DNA from: Fidelibacterota bacterium
GTDB lineage: Bacteria; Fidelibacterota; Marinisomatia; Marinisomatales; TCS55
Length of the DNA stretch: 5,618 bases
Direction of reading: 5' to 3'
Assembly (NCBI GenBank): GCA_014239505.1
Contig: JAAZYT010000183.1
Coordinates: 1-5,618 of the forward strand
A model generated the notes under the pieces. It ran no database searches. It saw nothing but the letters and a program-made list of their open reading frames with translations, and was not told where the DNA came from. Numbering within the stretch: the stretch's first letter is position 1; every line of letters starts with the position of its first letter. Positions 1 through 5,618 of the stretch are shown here, piece by piece. The position numbers and the translations under genes are program-made.

Positions 1-492
1 AAACCGATGGAAAAGAATTTTGGAGCAACGTTAAAAAAAGGTGATGTTTGGGTGGCTGCAAAAGCTGCATTTGGTGAGAAGAAAAATATAGCTGTTCGAA
101 CACCGACGGCTGTGGCGGCTATTCGTGGAACTAAATATAGAGCAAAAGCCGGTGGAGATGAAAGTTCTGTATTGGTTTACGATGGTAAGGTAGATGTAAA
201 CGCGGCTAAAAATGTTGTTGAAGCCCGAAAAGATCAATTAAAACAAGGATTTCAACCACAAGGTGGAGCACCTAAATTCAAATTGGGACCGGTGACTGAG
301 GTTAAAGCACCAGATCAAGTATCGGGGCCCTATGAAGTATCTTTGGAAGATTGGGTTAGTTTAGTTGAAGGGATGCAGATTAATATTCGTAAAGATGGGA
401 AGTTTTCCATGTTTAAGTTTGACCAAGATGCCGATGCGGGTCTTGATTTTGTAAAATGGAATAAAGAACAAGATGCAAAAGATGGGAATTAA
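1..492 (+). CDS. FecR-domain protein, 3' part (5' end outside window)
   Basis: The reading frame is open to the left edge (AAA CCG precede the ATG at 7), so the gene most likely begins upstream and only its last 163 codons are seen. Counting from that ATG, residues 6-66 match the second half of a FecR domain: a K-G-D-V-W strand, then the hallmark TPTAVAAIRGTKY (32-44), then a V-x-V-Y-D-G-K-V-D-V strand (55-64). The C-terminal part (about 106-152) is acidic and aromatic, with P-Y-E-V-S-L-E-D-W and G-M-Q-I-N-I-R. FecR domains are beta-rich and usually periplasmic or exported. Any signal peptide or lipobox would lie outside the window. The gene ends 23 bases before a CHASE2 adenylate cyclase, which suggests co-transcription. 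I infer that it is a periplasmic partner or regulator of that cyclase, not a classical FecR iron-citrate regulator, since no sigma factor or TonB receptor gene is nearby. The domain call is firm and the role is uncertain. Confidence 0.82.
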   Translation, partial: KPMEKNFGATLKKGDVWVAAKAAFGEKKNIAVRTPTAVAAIRGTKYRAKAGGDESSVLVYDGKVDVNAAKNVVEARKDQLKQGFQPQGGAPKFKLGPVTEVKAPDQVSGPYEVSLEDWVSLVEGMQINIRKDGKFSMFKFDQDADAGLDFVKWNKEQDAKDGN

Positions 493-515
493 TCCTTTTT
501 TTCTAAATAAATAGA

Positions 516-2828
516 ATGTCTGACCTTTTAAAACGATTACTTATTGGTGGCGCTATTGGTTTAGCTTCAGCCATACTCATTGGCTGGGGTTCTTACGAGA
601 TTCCTTTTATAAAAAATTTACTAGATGGCTATGAGTTCTTATCTTATGACAGTCGTATGAGAGCAAGAACTGCTGGCGTTGAGCAGATGTCAATAGATGA
701 TGTGGTGATTGTTGATATTGATAATACATCTGTTGCTCCAACAGAAGAGGGTGGACTGGGGCATTATTTTGATTGGCCACAAGCTTATCATGGTCGACTT
801 ATAAATACTGTTTCTTCTGGTAATCCTGATGCTCTTATTTTTGATATTATTTTTGATAAAGAAAATTCATTCAATTATGATCTGGTTAATGCTCTTACTA
901 ATGAAAATGCTCCAACAAATGATGCATTAGCTGAAGTAACGGGACAGTTTTTACAAAGCAATGACCCCGGGTTATTTGTAGAAGCAACCTACAAATCTCA
1001 AAAAGCCTACCATGCATTAGTCTTTGAAGAAGAAGATACGCTTAACTTTTTATATAAAATGGATAATGAGCCGGAAGGCTACTATTATGAAGAACATATT
1101 ATTAAAGGCGTTTCTGAAGAAGCCAAGAAAAAACTACCTCAAGCTGATCGCATAGGAAATACTTATGTAGATTTACTTTCTGCTTCTGTTGGCGCTGGTT
1201 CTGCAAACTTCCCTCAAGATGAAGATGGAATAATCAGACGAGCACCTACTGCAATTTATTTTGAGGGACCTGACCGAGTTTATCCCAGTCTTGTGATGAC
1301 AGCTACCATAGATATTTTAGGAATTAAAAAAGATGGTGGCTTTGACTATGATTTTGATAACAATATTTTACGATTAATCGATACAACAAATACTGTAGTT
1401 AGAGAAATTCCTATAGATGACAAAGGCCGTATGTATGTGAATTATTATGGTAAATTTCAGACTTTTTATTATTTACCCTACATGTACTGTTTTGATCCTG
1501 AAATGCTTCCTCCTGAATATTGGGAAGGTAAAGTTGCTATTGTAGGGGCCTCTCTTCCAGGACTTATGGATTTAAGAAATACCCCAGTTCAAGAAACCTT
1601 TGCTGGTGTAGAGATTCATGCTAATGTAATGAATAGTCTTCTCAAAAATGAGTTTGTAAAGCCAAAGAGTCGTACGGAAACATTTATAATTATAATTGTT
1701 ATATCTATTCTTTTAGGAATTGTTGTCAGTTTCCCAGAGAAGCCATTATACACATTACCTATTCCACTTGTGGGAGTTGTTGGCTGGGTATTATTTACTT
1801 ATAGTCAGTTTTTCTCTTCTTTAGTCATGTGGGAAGTCATTCGACCTGCCTTGGCTATGGTAGGTACTTATGGTGGAATTTTCTTCTATAATTTTCTTGT
1901 TGTTGAAAAAGATAAGCGATTTTTAAAAGATACATTTGGAACGTATATCTCACCTGAATTAATTGATCAAATGTTTGATGCAAAAGAAGAACCATCACTT
2001 GGTGGAGAAGAAGGTTTTCATACTGCATTTTTTACCGATATTCAAAGCTTCTCAGCTTTTTCTGAAAAGTTAACAGCAGGTGACCTAGTAGAATTATTAA
2101 ACGATTATCTAACTGAAATGACTGATATCCTTTTGGATACTAAAGGAACTCTTGATAAATATATAGGTGATGCTATAGTTGCTTTTTATGGTGCTCCTGC
2201 TCCCGTAAAGGATCATGAATATTGGGCTTGTTTGACTGCTGTAAAAATGCAAGAAAGACTAGCAGAGTTAAGAGAAAAGTGGCAAGCTGAGGGAGAACGT
2301 TGGCCTGAGATAGTACATAATATGCAAAATAGAATTGGTATTAATACAGGAAAGATGGTTACAGGTAATATGGGATCATCAATGCGAATGAATTATACAA
2401 TGATGGGTGACACTGTAAATCTAGCTGCGAGACTTGAAGCTTCTGCTAAACAATATGGTGTATATATTCAAGTAGCTGAAGAAACTTATAACGCTTGTAA
2501 AGATAAATTTATTTGGCGTGACCTTGATTATGTAATTGTTATGGGTAAAACTGAGCCAGCACAAGTATTTGAACTTATTGCCGAAGTTGATAAAATGCCT
2601 CCAGGGTATGATAAACTTTTACCAGCTTATGATAAAGCGATTAAGCTATATCGTAATCAAGAATGGGAAAAAGCAATAGAGGCATTTAAAGCATCTGATA
2701 AGTTAGAAGATATGTTTCCTGGCCGTAAAACTAATCCAAGTCGTGTTTATATTCCTAGATGTGAACACTATAGAGATAATCCACCTGGAGATGACTGGGA
2801 TGGCTCTTGGGCTTTAACTAAAAAATAA
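516..2828 (+). CDS. CHASE2-domain membrane adenylate cyclase (class III)
   Basis: This is a complete 770-residue sensor cyclase predicted to make cAMP from ATP at the inner membrane. Residues about 7-25 form an N-terminal membrane segment. Residues about 38-385 are a periplasmic CHASE2 domain, with Y-D-S-R (44-47), D-E-D-G-I-I-R-R (235-242), G-K-V-A-I-V-G-A (338-345) and G-V-E-I-H-A-N (364-370). Three membrane helices follow (about 389-406, 411-430, 444-463), the usual CHASE2 layout. A linker with F-G-T-Y-I-S-P-E (474-481) leads into the class III cyclase domain (about 500-690). Metal-binding D508 and D552, purine-selecting K548 and T628, and transition-state N635 and R639 are all present. 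The K/T pair favours ATP over GTP. The tail (about 691-770) is helical, possibly TPR-like, ending with P-P-G-D-D-W-D-G. The ATG at 516 is the first start after an in-frame TAA at 504-506; no Shine-Dalgarno is seen. The gene lies between the FecR-like gene and a cyclodeaminase-family gene. Family and activity are secure; the signal sensed is unknown. Confidence 0.93.
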   Translation: MSDLLKRLLIGGAIGLASAILIGWGSYEIPFIKNLLDGYEFLSYDSRMRARTAGVEQMSIDDVVIVDIDNTSVAPTEEGGLGHYFDWPQAYHGRLINTVSSGNPDALIFDIIFDKENSFNYDLVNALTNENAPTNDALAEVTGQFLQSNDPGLFVEATYKSQKAYHALVFEEEDTLNFLYKMDNEPEGYYYEEHIIKGVSEEAKKKLPQADRIGNTYVDLLSASVGAGSANFPQDEDGIIRRAPTAIYFEGPDRVYPSLVMTATIDILGIKKDGGFDYDFDNNILRLIDTTNTVVREIPIDDKGRMYVNYYGKFQTFYYLPYMYCFDPEMLPPEYWEGKVAIVGASLPGLMDLRNTPVQETFAGVEIHANVMNSLLKNEFVKPKSRTETFIIIIVISILLGIVVSFPEKPLYTLPIPLVGVVGWVLFTYSQFFSSLVMWEVIRPALAMVGTYGGIFFYNFLVVEKDKRFLKDTFGTYISPELIDQMFDAKEEPSLGGEEGFHTAFFTDIQSFSAFSEKLTAGDLVELLNDYLTEMTDILLDTKGTLDKYIGDAIVAFYGAPAPVKDHEYWACLTAVKMQERLAELREKWQAEGERWPEIVHNMQNRIGINTGKMVTGNMGSSMRMNYTMMGDTVNLAARLEASAKQYGVYIQVAEETYNACKDKFIWRDLDYVIVMGKTEPAQVFELIAEVDKMPPGYDKLLPAYDKAIKLYRNQEWEKAIEAFKASDKLEDMFPGRKTNPSRVYIPRCEHYRDNPPGDDWDGSWALTKK

Positions 2829-2837
2829 TATTTTTCA

Positions 2838-3779
2838 ATGAACCTTCCCTTTTATGGCATTGATGATGTAAAGGCTGCCATCAAAATGACAGAAGCTATT
2901 CAAGCTATGAAAGATGCATTTTCAGCATTAAGTAATGGTACGGCAGTTGTCCCCAATCGAATAAACCTTCCTCTAGAAGATCAAAATGCGCTTAATCTAT
3001 CCATGCCAGCCTATATCAAAGGTGGAAAATACAATACAATAAAAGTGGTCAATGTTCACTTCAACAATCCCAATAAAGGTCTGCCTCTAATCAATGGGTT
3101 GATCCTTGTAATGGATTCCATCAAAGGAAATCCCTTGGCTTTAATTGAGGGGAAATGTGTTACTTCACTACGAACCGGTGCGGCTTCTGGACTAGCAACT
3201 GATATTTTATCAAATAAAGATTCTAAATGCGCTTTTATTTTTGGTACAGGAGCTCAGGCAAGATCCCAACTTGAGGCTATTTGTTGCGTGCGAGACTTAT
3301 CATCCATATTTATAATTGGAAGAACGGAAGAACAAACTAAAATTTTTTGTGATGAATATGGTGATATTGTCCAACCAGGAAAAATTTCTAATCTAGACGA
3401 TGCGGATATAATATGTACAGCAACTACAAGCGAAGAACCGTTGTTTAACATAGAAAATATTAAACCAGGTGTTCATATAAATGCTGTGGGTGCACATAGA
3501 CCCAATACAAGAGAGTTAGATACATCAGTTATTATATCATCAAAAGTATATATTGATGAATTATCATCGAGTAAACTAGAAGCTGGAGATATCATTATTC
3601 CAGTTAATGAGGGGAAATATAATTGGAATAATATTGAAGGTGAACTTGGTGAGTTGATTGATAAAAAAATTGTCGGGAGGACAAAGCAATCCGAAATAAC
3701 ATTATTTAATTCGATAGGAAATGCTATTCAGGATTTAATTGTTGCTTCTTTAGTAATAGAAAAAAATATAAAATTGTAA
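2838..3779 (+). CDS. Ornithine cyclodeaminase/mu-crystallin family NAD(P)-dependent oxidoreductase
   Basis: This is a complete 313-residue cytosolic enzyme, close to the usual family length of 310-350. Family landmarks in order are I-K-V-V-N (68-72, with K69), the loop S-L-R-T-G-A-A-S-G (110-118, with R112), a Rossmann dinucleotide site F-G-T-G-A-Q-A (135-141), V-G-A-H-R-P-N-T-R-E-L-D (217-228), V-Y-I-D-E (237-241), G-E-L-G-E-L-I (268-274) and a C-terminal T-L-F-N-S-I-G-N-A-I-Q-D-L (288-300). K69 and R112 fit the substrate-carboxylate residues known in Pseudomonas ornithine cyclodeaminase. The position of that enzyme's catalytic aspartate (D228 there) is H220 here. That argues against true ornithine cyclodeaminase or alanine dehydrogenase activity and leans toward a ketimine or pyrroline-2-carboxylate-type reductase; the substrate is not predictable. 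The ATG at 2838 lies nine bases after the cyclase stop and in the same frame, and is the first start after it. A strong terminator follows at 3835. Family is certain, reaction is not. Confidence 0.9.
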   Translation: MNLPFYGIDDVKAAIKMTEAIQAMKDAFSALSNGTAVVPNRINLPLEDQNALNLSMPAYIKGGKYNTIKVVNVHFNNPNKGLPLINGLILVMDSIKGNPLALIEGKCVTSLRTGAASGLATDILSNKDSKCAFIFGTGAQARSQLEAICCVRDLSSIFIIGRTEEQTKIFCDEYGDIVQPGKISNLDDADIICTATTSEEPLFNIENIKPGVHINAVGAHRPNTRELDTSVIISSKVYIDELSSSKLEAGDIIIPVNEGKYNWNNIEGELGELIDKKIVGRTKQSEITLFNSIGNAIQDLIVASLVIEKNIKL

Positions 3780-3834
3780 TTAATACTGTTTCATCTTTCA
3801 TAAAAAGTTAACAATTTCCAGCATGGATATTTTT

Positions 3835-3879
3835 AAAACGGCCACTCTTTTGTTTAAGGGTGGTCGTTTTTTGTTTTTT
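3835..3879 (+). terminator. Strong intrinsic terminator after the cyclodeaminase-family gene
   Basis: AAAACGGCCACTC (3835-3847) pairs with GGGTGGTCGTTTT (3858-3870) over 13 base pairs, two of them G-U. The ten-base loop can close by two more A-U pairs. A T-rich tract broken by one G runs from 3867 to 3879. This is a textbook rho-independent terminator 55 bases past the upstream stop codon, and it should end the FecR-cyclase-oxidoreductase transcript. Confidence 0.9.
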
Positions 3880-3907
3880 ACCACTAAGGTGGTTGAATAA
3901 TCATGAA

Positions 3908-3944
3908 GGGTCAAATAAAAACCAATTTGGCCCAACTTTTTTTT
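3908..3944 (+). terminator. Second terminator-like hairpin with T8 tail (backup terminator or carA attenuator)
   Basis: GGGTCAAAT (3908-3916) pairs with ATTTGGCCC (3925-3933) over nine base pairs with one G-U, leaving an eight-base loop. After AAC come eight T residues (3937-3944). The structure looks functional as an intrinsic terminator on the + strand. It lies 29 bases beyond the end of the first terminator and 47 bases before carA. It may be a tandem backup terminator, or an attenuator if a promoter lies upstream of it. No convincing antiterminator pairing is visible: only TGGTT (3890-3894) could pair with AACCA in the loop (3920-3924). Confidence 0.65.
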
Positions 3945-3950
3945 ATCTCA

Positions 3951-3979
3951 TTCAATAAAAAATCAATCACACTTATAAG
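3951..3979 (+). promoter_or_regulatory. Candidate sigma70-type promoter for carA
   Basis: TTCAAT (3951-3956) as a weak -35 is separated by 17 bases from TATAAG (3974-3979), a five-of-six match to TATAAT. Transcription would start only a few bases before the carA ATG at 3992, giving a very short or nearly leaderless mRNA. In such an AT-rich region chance matches are common, and a lineage with a different housekeeping sigma consensus would read other elements. It is offered because it lies after the last terminator-like hairpin. Confidence 0.3.
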
Positions 3980-3984
3980 AGTGT
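3969..3984. repeat. Short inverted repeat before carA (possible operator)
   Basis: ACACT (3969-3973) and AGTGT (3980-3984) are perfect inverted arms around the six-base centre TATAAG. The repeat surrounds the candidate -10 element and ends seven bases before the carA start. A dimeric repressor site would fit this placement, but five-base arms can occur by chance. Confidence 0.35.
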
Positions 3985-3991
3985 ATAAAAT

Positions 3992-5083
3992 ATGAATAAA
4001 GAAAGACAGGCAATCTTATTACTTGAGGATGGGCGCGAATTCCATGGAAGTTCATTTGGTTATGAAGGTGAAACTGTTGGAGAAGTTTGTTTTAATACTG
4101 GAATGTCAGGATATCAAGAAATACTGACAGATCCTTCATACTGTAAACAAATTGTTACAATGACTGCTCCCCATATTGGAAATTATGGAATAAATAAAGA
4201 AGATATAGAGTCTGATCGCATACAAGTTTCTGGGTTTATCATTAAAGAAGAATCTGATGTACCATCCAATTGGCGCGCTGATCAACCTATTGGAAACTAT
4301 TTAAAAGATCATAAGATTGTTGGCATTCGTAATATTGATACTAGATCCGTGACGCGACATATTAGAGATCATGGAGCTATGAATGGTATTATATCATCTA
4401 TTGATTTAAATATAGAAAGTTTAAAAGAAAAACTTTCTAAAGTTCCAACAATGGTAGGACTAGATTTAGCACAAATAGTTTCTACCCAATCATCTTTTCA
4501 TTGGGAAAGTAATTCTACTTCAAAAAAATATAAAGTTGCAGCTATTGATTATGGTATAAAATTTAATATCCTTAGGCTATTGGAAGAATCAGGGTGTGAT
4601 ATTACTATTTTCCCATGTAAAACTTCCGCAGCAGAAATATTAAAATTTAATCCCGATGGAATTTTCTTAAGCAATGGACCTGGAGATCCATCAGCAGTAA
4701 AATATGGTATAGAAATGGTTAAGGAGTTATTGGGTATAAAGCCAATTTTTGGTATTTGTCTTGGTCATCAAATACTATCATTAGCCTTAGGTGCAAAAAC
4801 ATTTAAACTAAAATTTGGTCATCGTGGCATTAATCATCCTGTCCAAAATATGAAGACCGGACAAATTGAGATCACTAGTCAAAATCATGGTTTTGCTGTG
4901 GATTTGAACTCCCTCCCAAGGAATGTTATTTCAACGCATATAAACTTGAACGATAAAACTTCAGAAGGTATTCGATGCACTGATGTTGATGCATTTTCTG
5001 TTCAATATCATCCTGAATCAAGTCCAGGCCCTCATGATAGTCGTTATTTATTTGAACAATTTATAAAACTGATGTCAAAATGA
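3992..5083 (+). CDS. carA: Carbamoyl phosphate synthetase small (glutaminase) subunit
   Basis: CarA hydrolyses glutamine and channels ammonia to CarB, which makes carbamoyl phosphate for pyrimidine and arginine synthesis in the cytosol. The 363-residue length is normal (E. coli CarA is 382). The N-terminal CarA domain (about 6-150) carries G-E-V-C-F-N-T-G-M-S-G-Y-Q-E-I-L-T-D-P-S-Y (30-50), P-S-N-W-R (91-95) and I-D-T-R (115-118). The class I glutamine amidotransferase domain (about 180-360) has L-S-N-G-P-G-D-P (226-233), the nucleophile elbow G-I-C-L-G-H-Q with C256, and Q-Y-H-P-E with H340 and E342, so the catalytic triad is complete. The ATG at 3992 is the first start after an in-frame TAA at 3986-3988; no strong ribosome binding site is seen. 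The stop overlaps the start of an ABC transporter ATPase (ATGA), suggesting translational coupling. carB, often next to carA, is not in the window and must lie elsewhere. Confidence 0.97.
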   Translation: MNKERQAILLLEDGREFHGSSFGYEGETVGEVCFNTGMSGYQEILTDPSYCKQIVTMTAPHIGNYGINKEDIESDRIQVSGFIIKEESDVPSNWRADQPIGNYLKDHKIVGIRNIDTRSVTRHIRDHGAMNGIISSIDLNIESLKEKLSKVPTMVGLDLAQIVSTQSSFHWESNSTSKKYKVAAIDYGIKFNILRLLEESGCDITIFPCKTSAAEILKFNPDGIFLSNGPGDPSAVKYGIEMVKELLGIKPIFGICLGHQILSLALGAKTFKLKFGHRGINHPVQNMKTGQIEITSQNHGFAVDLNSLPRNVISTHINLNDKTSEGIRCTDVDAFSVQYHPESSPGPHDSRYLFEQFIKLMSK

Positions 5084-5618
5084 TTCTCGAAGCTAATAAT
5101 TTGACTAAATCATTTGGTTTACGGAAAGCTGTAAATAATTTAAGTCTTCAAATTCCTAATGGCTCTGTTTATGGTTTTTTAGGTCCAAATGGAAGTGGAA
5201 AATCAACAACAATTCGAATGATGACTGCATTAATATCTCCAGATATAGGCGAAGTATTTATAAATGGTAATTCCATCCAAAAGTTGGGGAATAAAGCATT
5301 GTCTGATGTTGGTGCGTTAATTGAAAGAGCTGATTTCCACAAACATTTATCGGCGAAAACTAATCTTAAAATGTTAGCAAGGATGGAAGGAACACAATTT
5401 TCGCACATACAAAGAGTTTTGGACCGAACAGGTTTAGGCGATCGTGGAAATGATAAAGTAAAAACATATTCTCAAGGAATGAAACAACGACTTGGAATAG
5501 CACAAGCTCTCATGGGTAACCCTAAGTTGCTTATTTTAGACGAACCTACAAATGGTCTTGATCCAGAAGGTATGAAAGAAATTAGAGATTTAGTTGGTGA
5601 GCTATGTTCGGAAGGGAT
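5080..5618 (+). CDS. ABC-2-type transporter ATP-binding protein, 5' part (3' end outside window)
   Basis: The first 179 codons of an ABC ATPase are present; the frame is open at the right edge. Visible motifs are Walker A G-P-N-G-S-G-K-S-T (35-43), the signature Y-S-Q-G-M-K-Q (130-136), Walker B L-L-I-L-D-E-P (150-156) and the D-loop G-L-D (159-161). The switch histidine would lie beyond the edge. At the Q-loop position the sequence is L-I-E-R-A-D-F-H, with Glu82 instead of Gln. That, with the following H-L-S-A-x-x-N-L, resembles the BcrA/CcmA-like exporters (bacitracin-type, ABC-2). The protein should sit on the cytoplasmic face and drive a separate membrane permease, probably encoded just downstream. 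The start ATG at 5080 shares four bases with the carA stop, so translation is probably coupled. The substrate cannot be told; a link to carbamoyl phosphate metabolism is not implied by the sequence. Confidence 0.93.
   Translation, partial: MILEANNLTKSFGLRKAVNNLSLQIPNGSVYGFLGPNGSGKSTTIRMMTALISPDIGEVFINGNSIQKLGNKALSDVGALIERADFHKHLSAKTNLKMLARMEGTQFSHIQRVLDRTGLGDRGNDKVKTYSQGMKQRLGIAQALMGNPKLLILDEPTNGLDPEGMKEIRDLVGELCSEG

Noticed and set aside
7..9. ATG at 7 as the true start of the FecR-domain gene
   Set aside because: The frame stays open to the window edge and the FecR domain would lack its first half and any export signal, so the real start is upstream.
31..237. Minus-strand open frame opposite the FecR-like gene
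   Set aside because: It lies wholly inside a clear coding gene on the other strand and its product has no recognisable motif.
485..502. T7 run after the FecR stop as a terminator between FecR and the cyclase
   Set aside because: Only a three-base stem (GGA/TCC) precedes the T-run, far too weak; the two genes are probably co-transcribed.
3254..3451. Minus-strand open frame opposite the cyclodeaminase-family gene
   Set aside because: It is an antisense shadow of the Rossmann region, with no family features of its own.
3880..3893. Small hairpin ACCAC-TAAG-GTGGT between the two terminators
   Set aside because: It has a five-base stem with no following T-run and no clear partner; it may be a chance structure or a minor part of a leader, not listed as a feature.
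5169..5408. Minus-strand open frame opposite the ABC ATPase
   Set aside because: The + strand here encodes a convincing Walker A region, so this frame is an antisense artefact.

Overview
The window is an AT-rich stretch (by eye about one third G+C) of a bacterial chromosome. It is densely coding, and all five genes lie on the + strand. CHASE2/class III adenylate cyclase signalling, a FecR-like exported protein and a split carbamoyl phosphate synthetase point to a Gram-negative-type bacterium. None of the four visible starts has a clear Shine-Dalgarno sequence, as is common in the Bacteroidota and relatives. An uncultured marine lineage such as Marinimicrobia (SAR406) or a relative of Bacteroidota would fit, but this is a low-confidence inference from composition and style. 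There are no tRNA or rRNA genes, CRISPR arrays, insertion sequences or phage genes.

Left block (1-3779): three tightly spaced genes, probably one transcription unit. First is the 3' part of a FecR-domain protein, cut by the left edge. It is followed after 23 bases by a complete 770-residue membrane adenylate cyclase with a periplasmic CHASE2 sensor domain and an intact class III catalytic set. Nine bases later comes a complete ornithine cyclodeaminase/mu-crystallin family enzyme of 313 residues. It has a histidine where true ornithine cyclodeaminases and alanine dehydrogenases carry the catalytic aspartate, so it is more likely an imine (ketimine) reductase of unknown substrate.

Middle (3780-3991): a 212-base intergenic region with a strong intrinsic terminator (3835-3879), a second hairpin followed by eight T residues (3908-3944), and a candidate carA promoter overlapped by a short inverted repeat (3951-3984). 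The second hairpin is either a backup terminator or a possible attenuator for the downstream unit.

Right block (3992-5618): carA, the glutaminase subunit of carbamoyl phosphate synthetase, is complete with its catalytic triad. It overlaps by four bases (ATGA) the start of an ABC-2-type transporter ATPase of the BcrA/CcmA kind, cut by the right edge. carB is not in the window.

No clearly new system is visible. The points most worth following are the FecR plus CHASE2-cyclase module with an attached redox enzyme, the atypical active site of that enzyme, the carA-ABC transporter coupling, and the double hairpin before carA.
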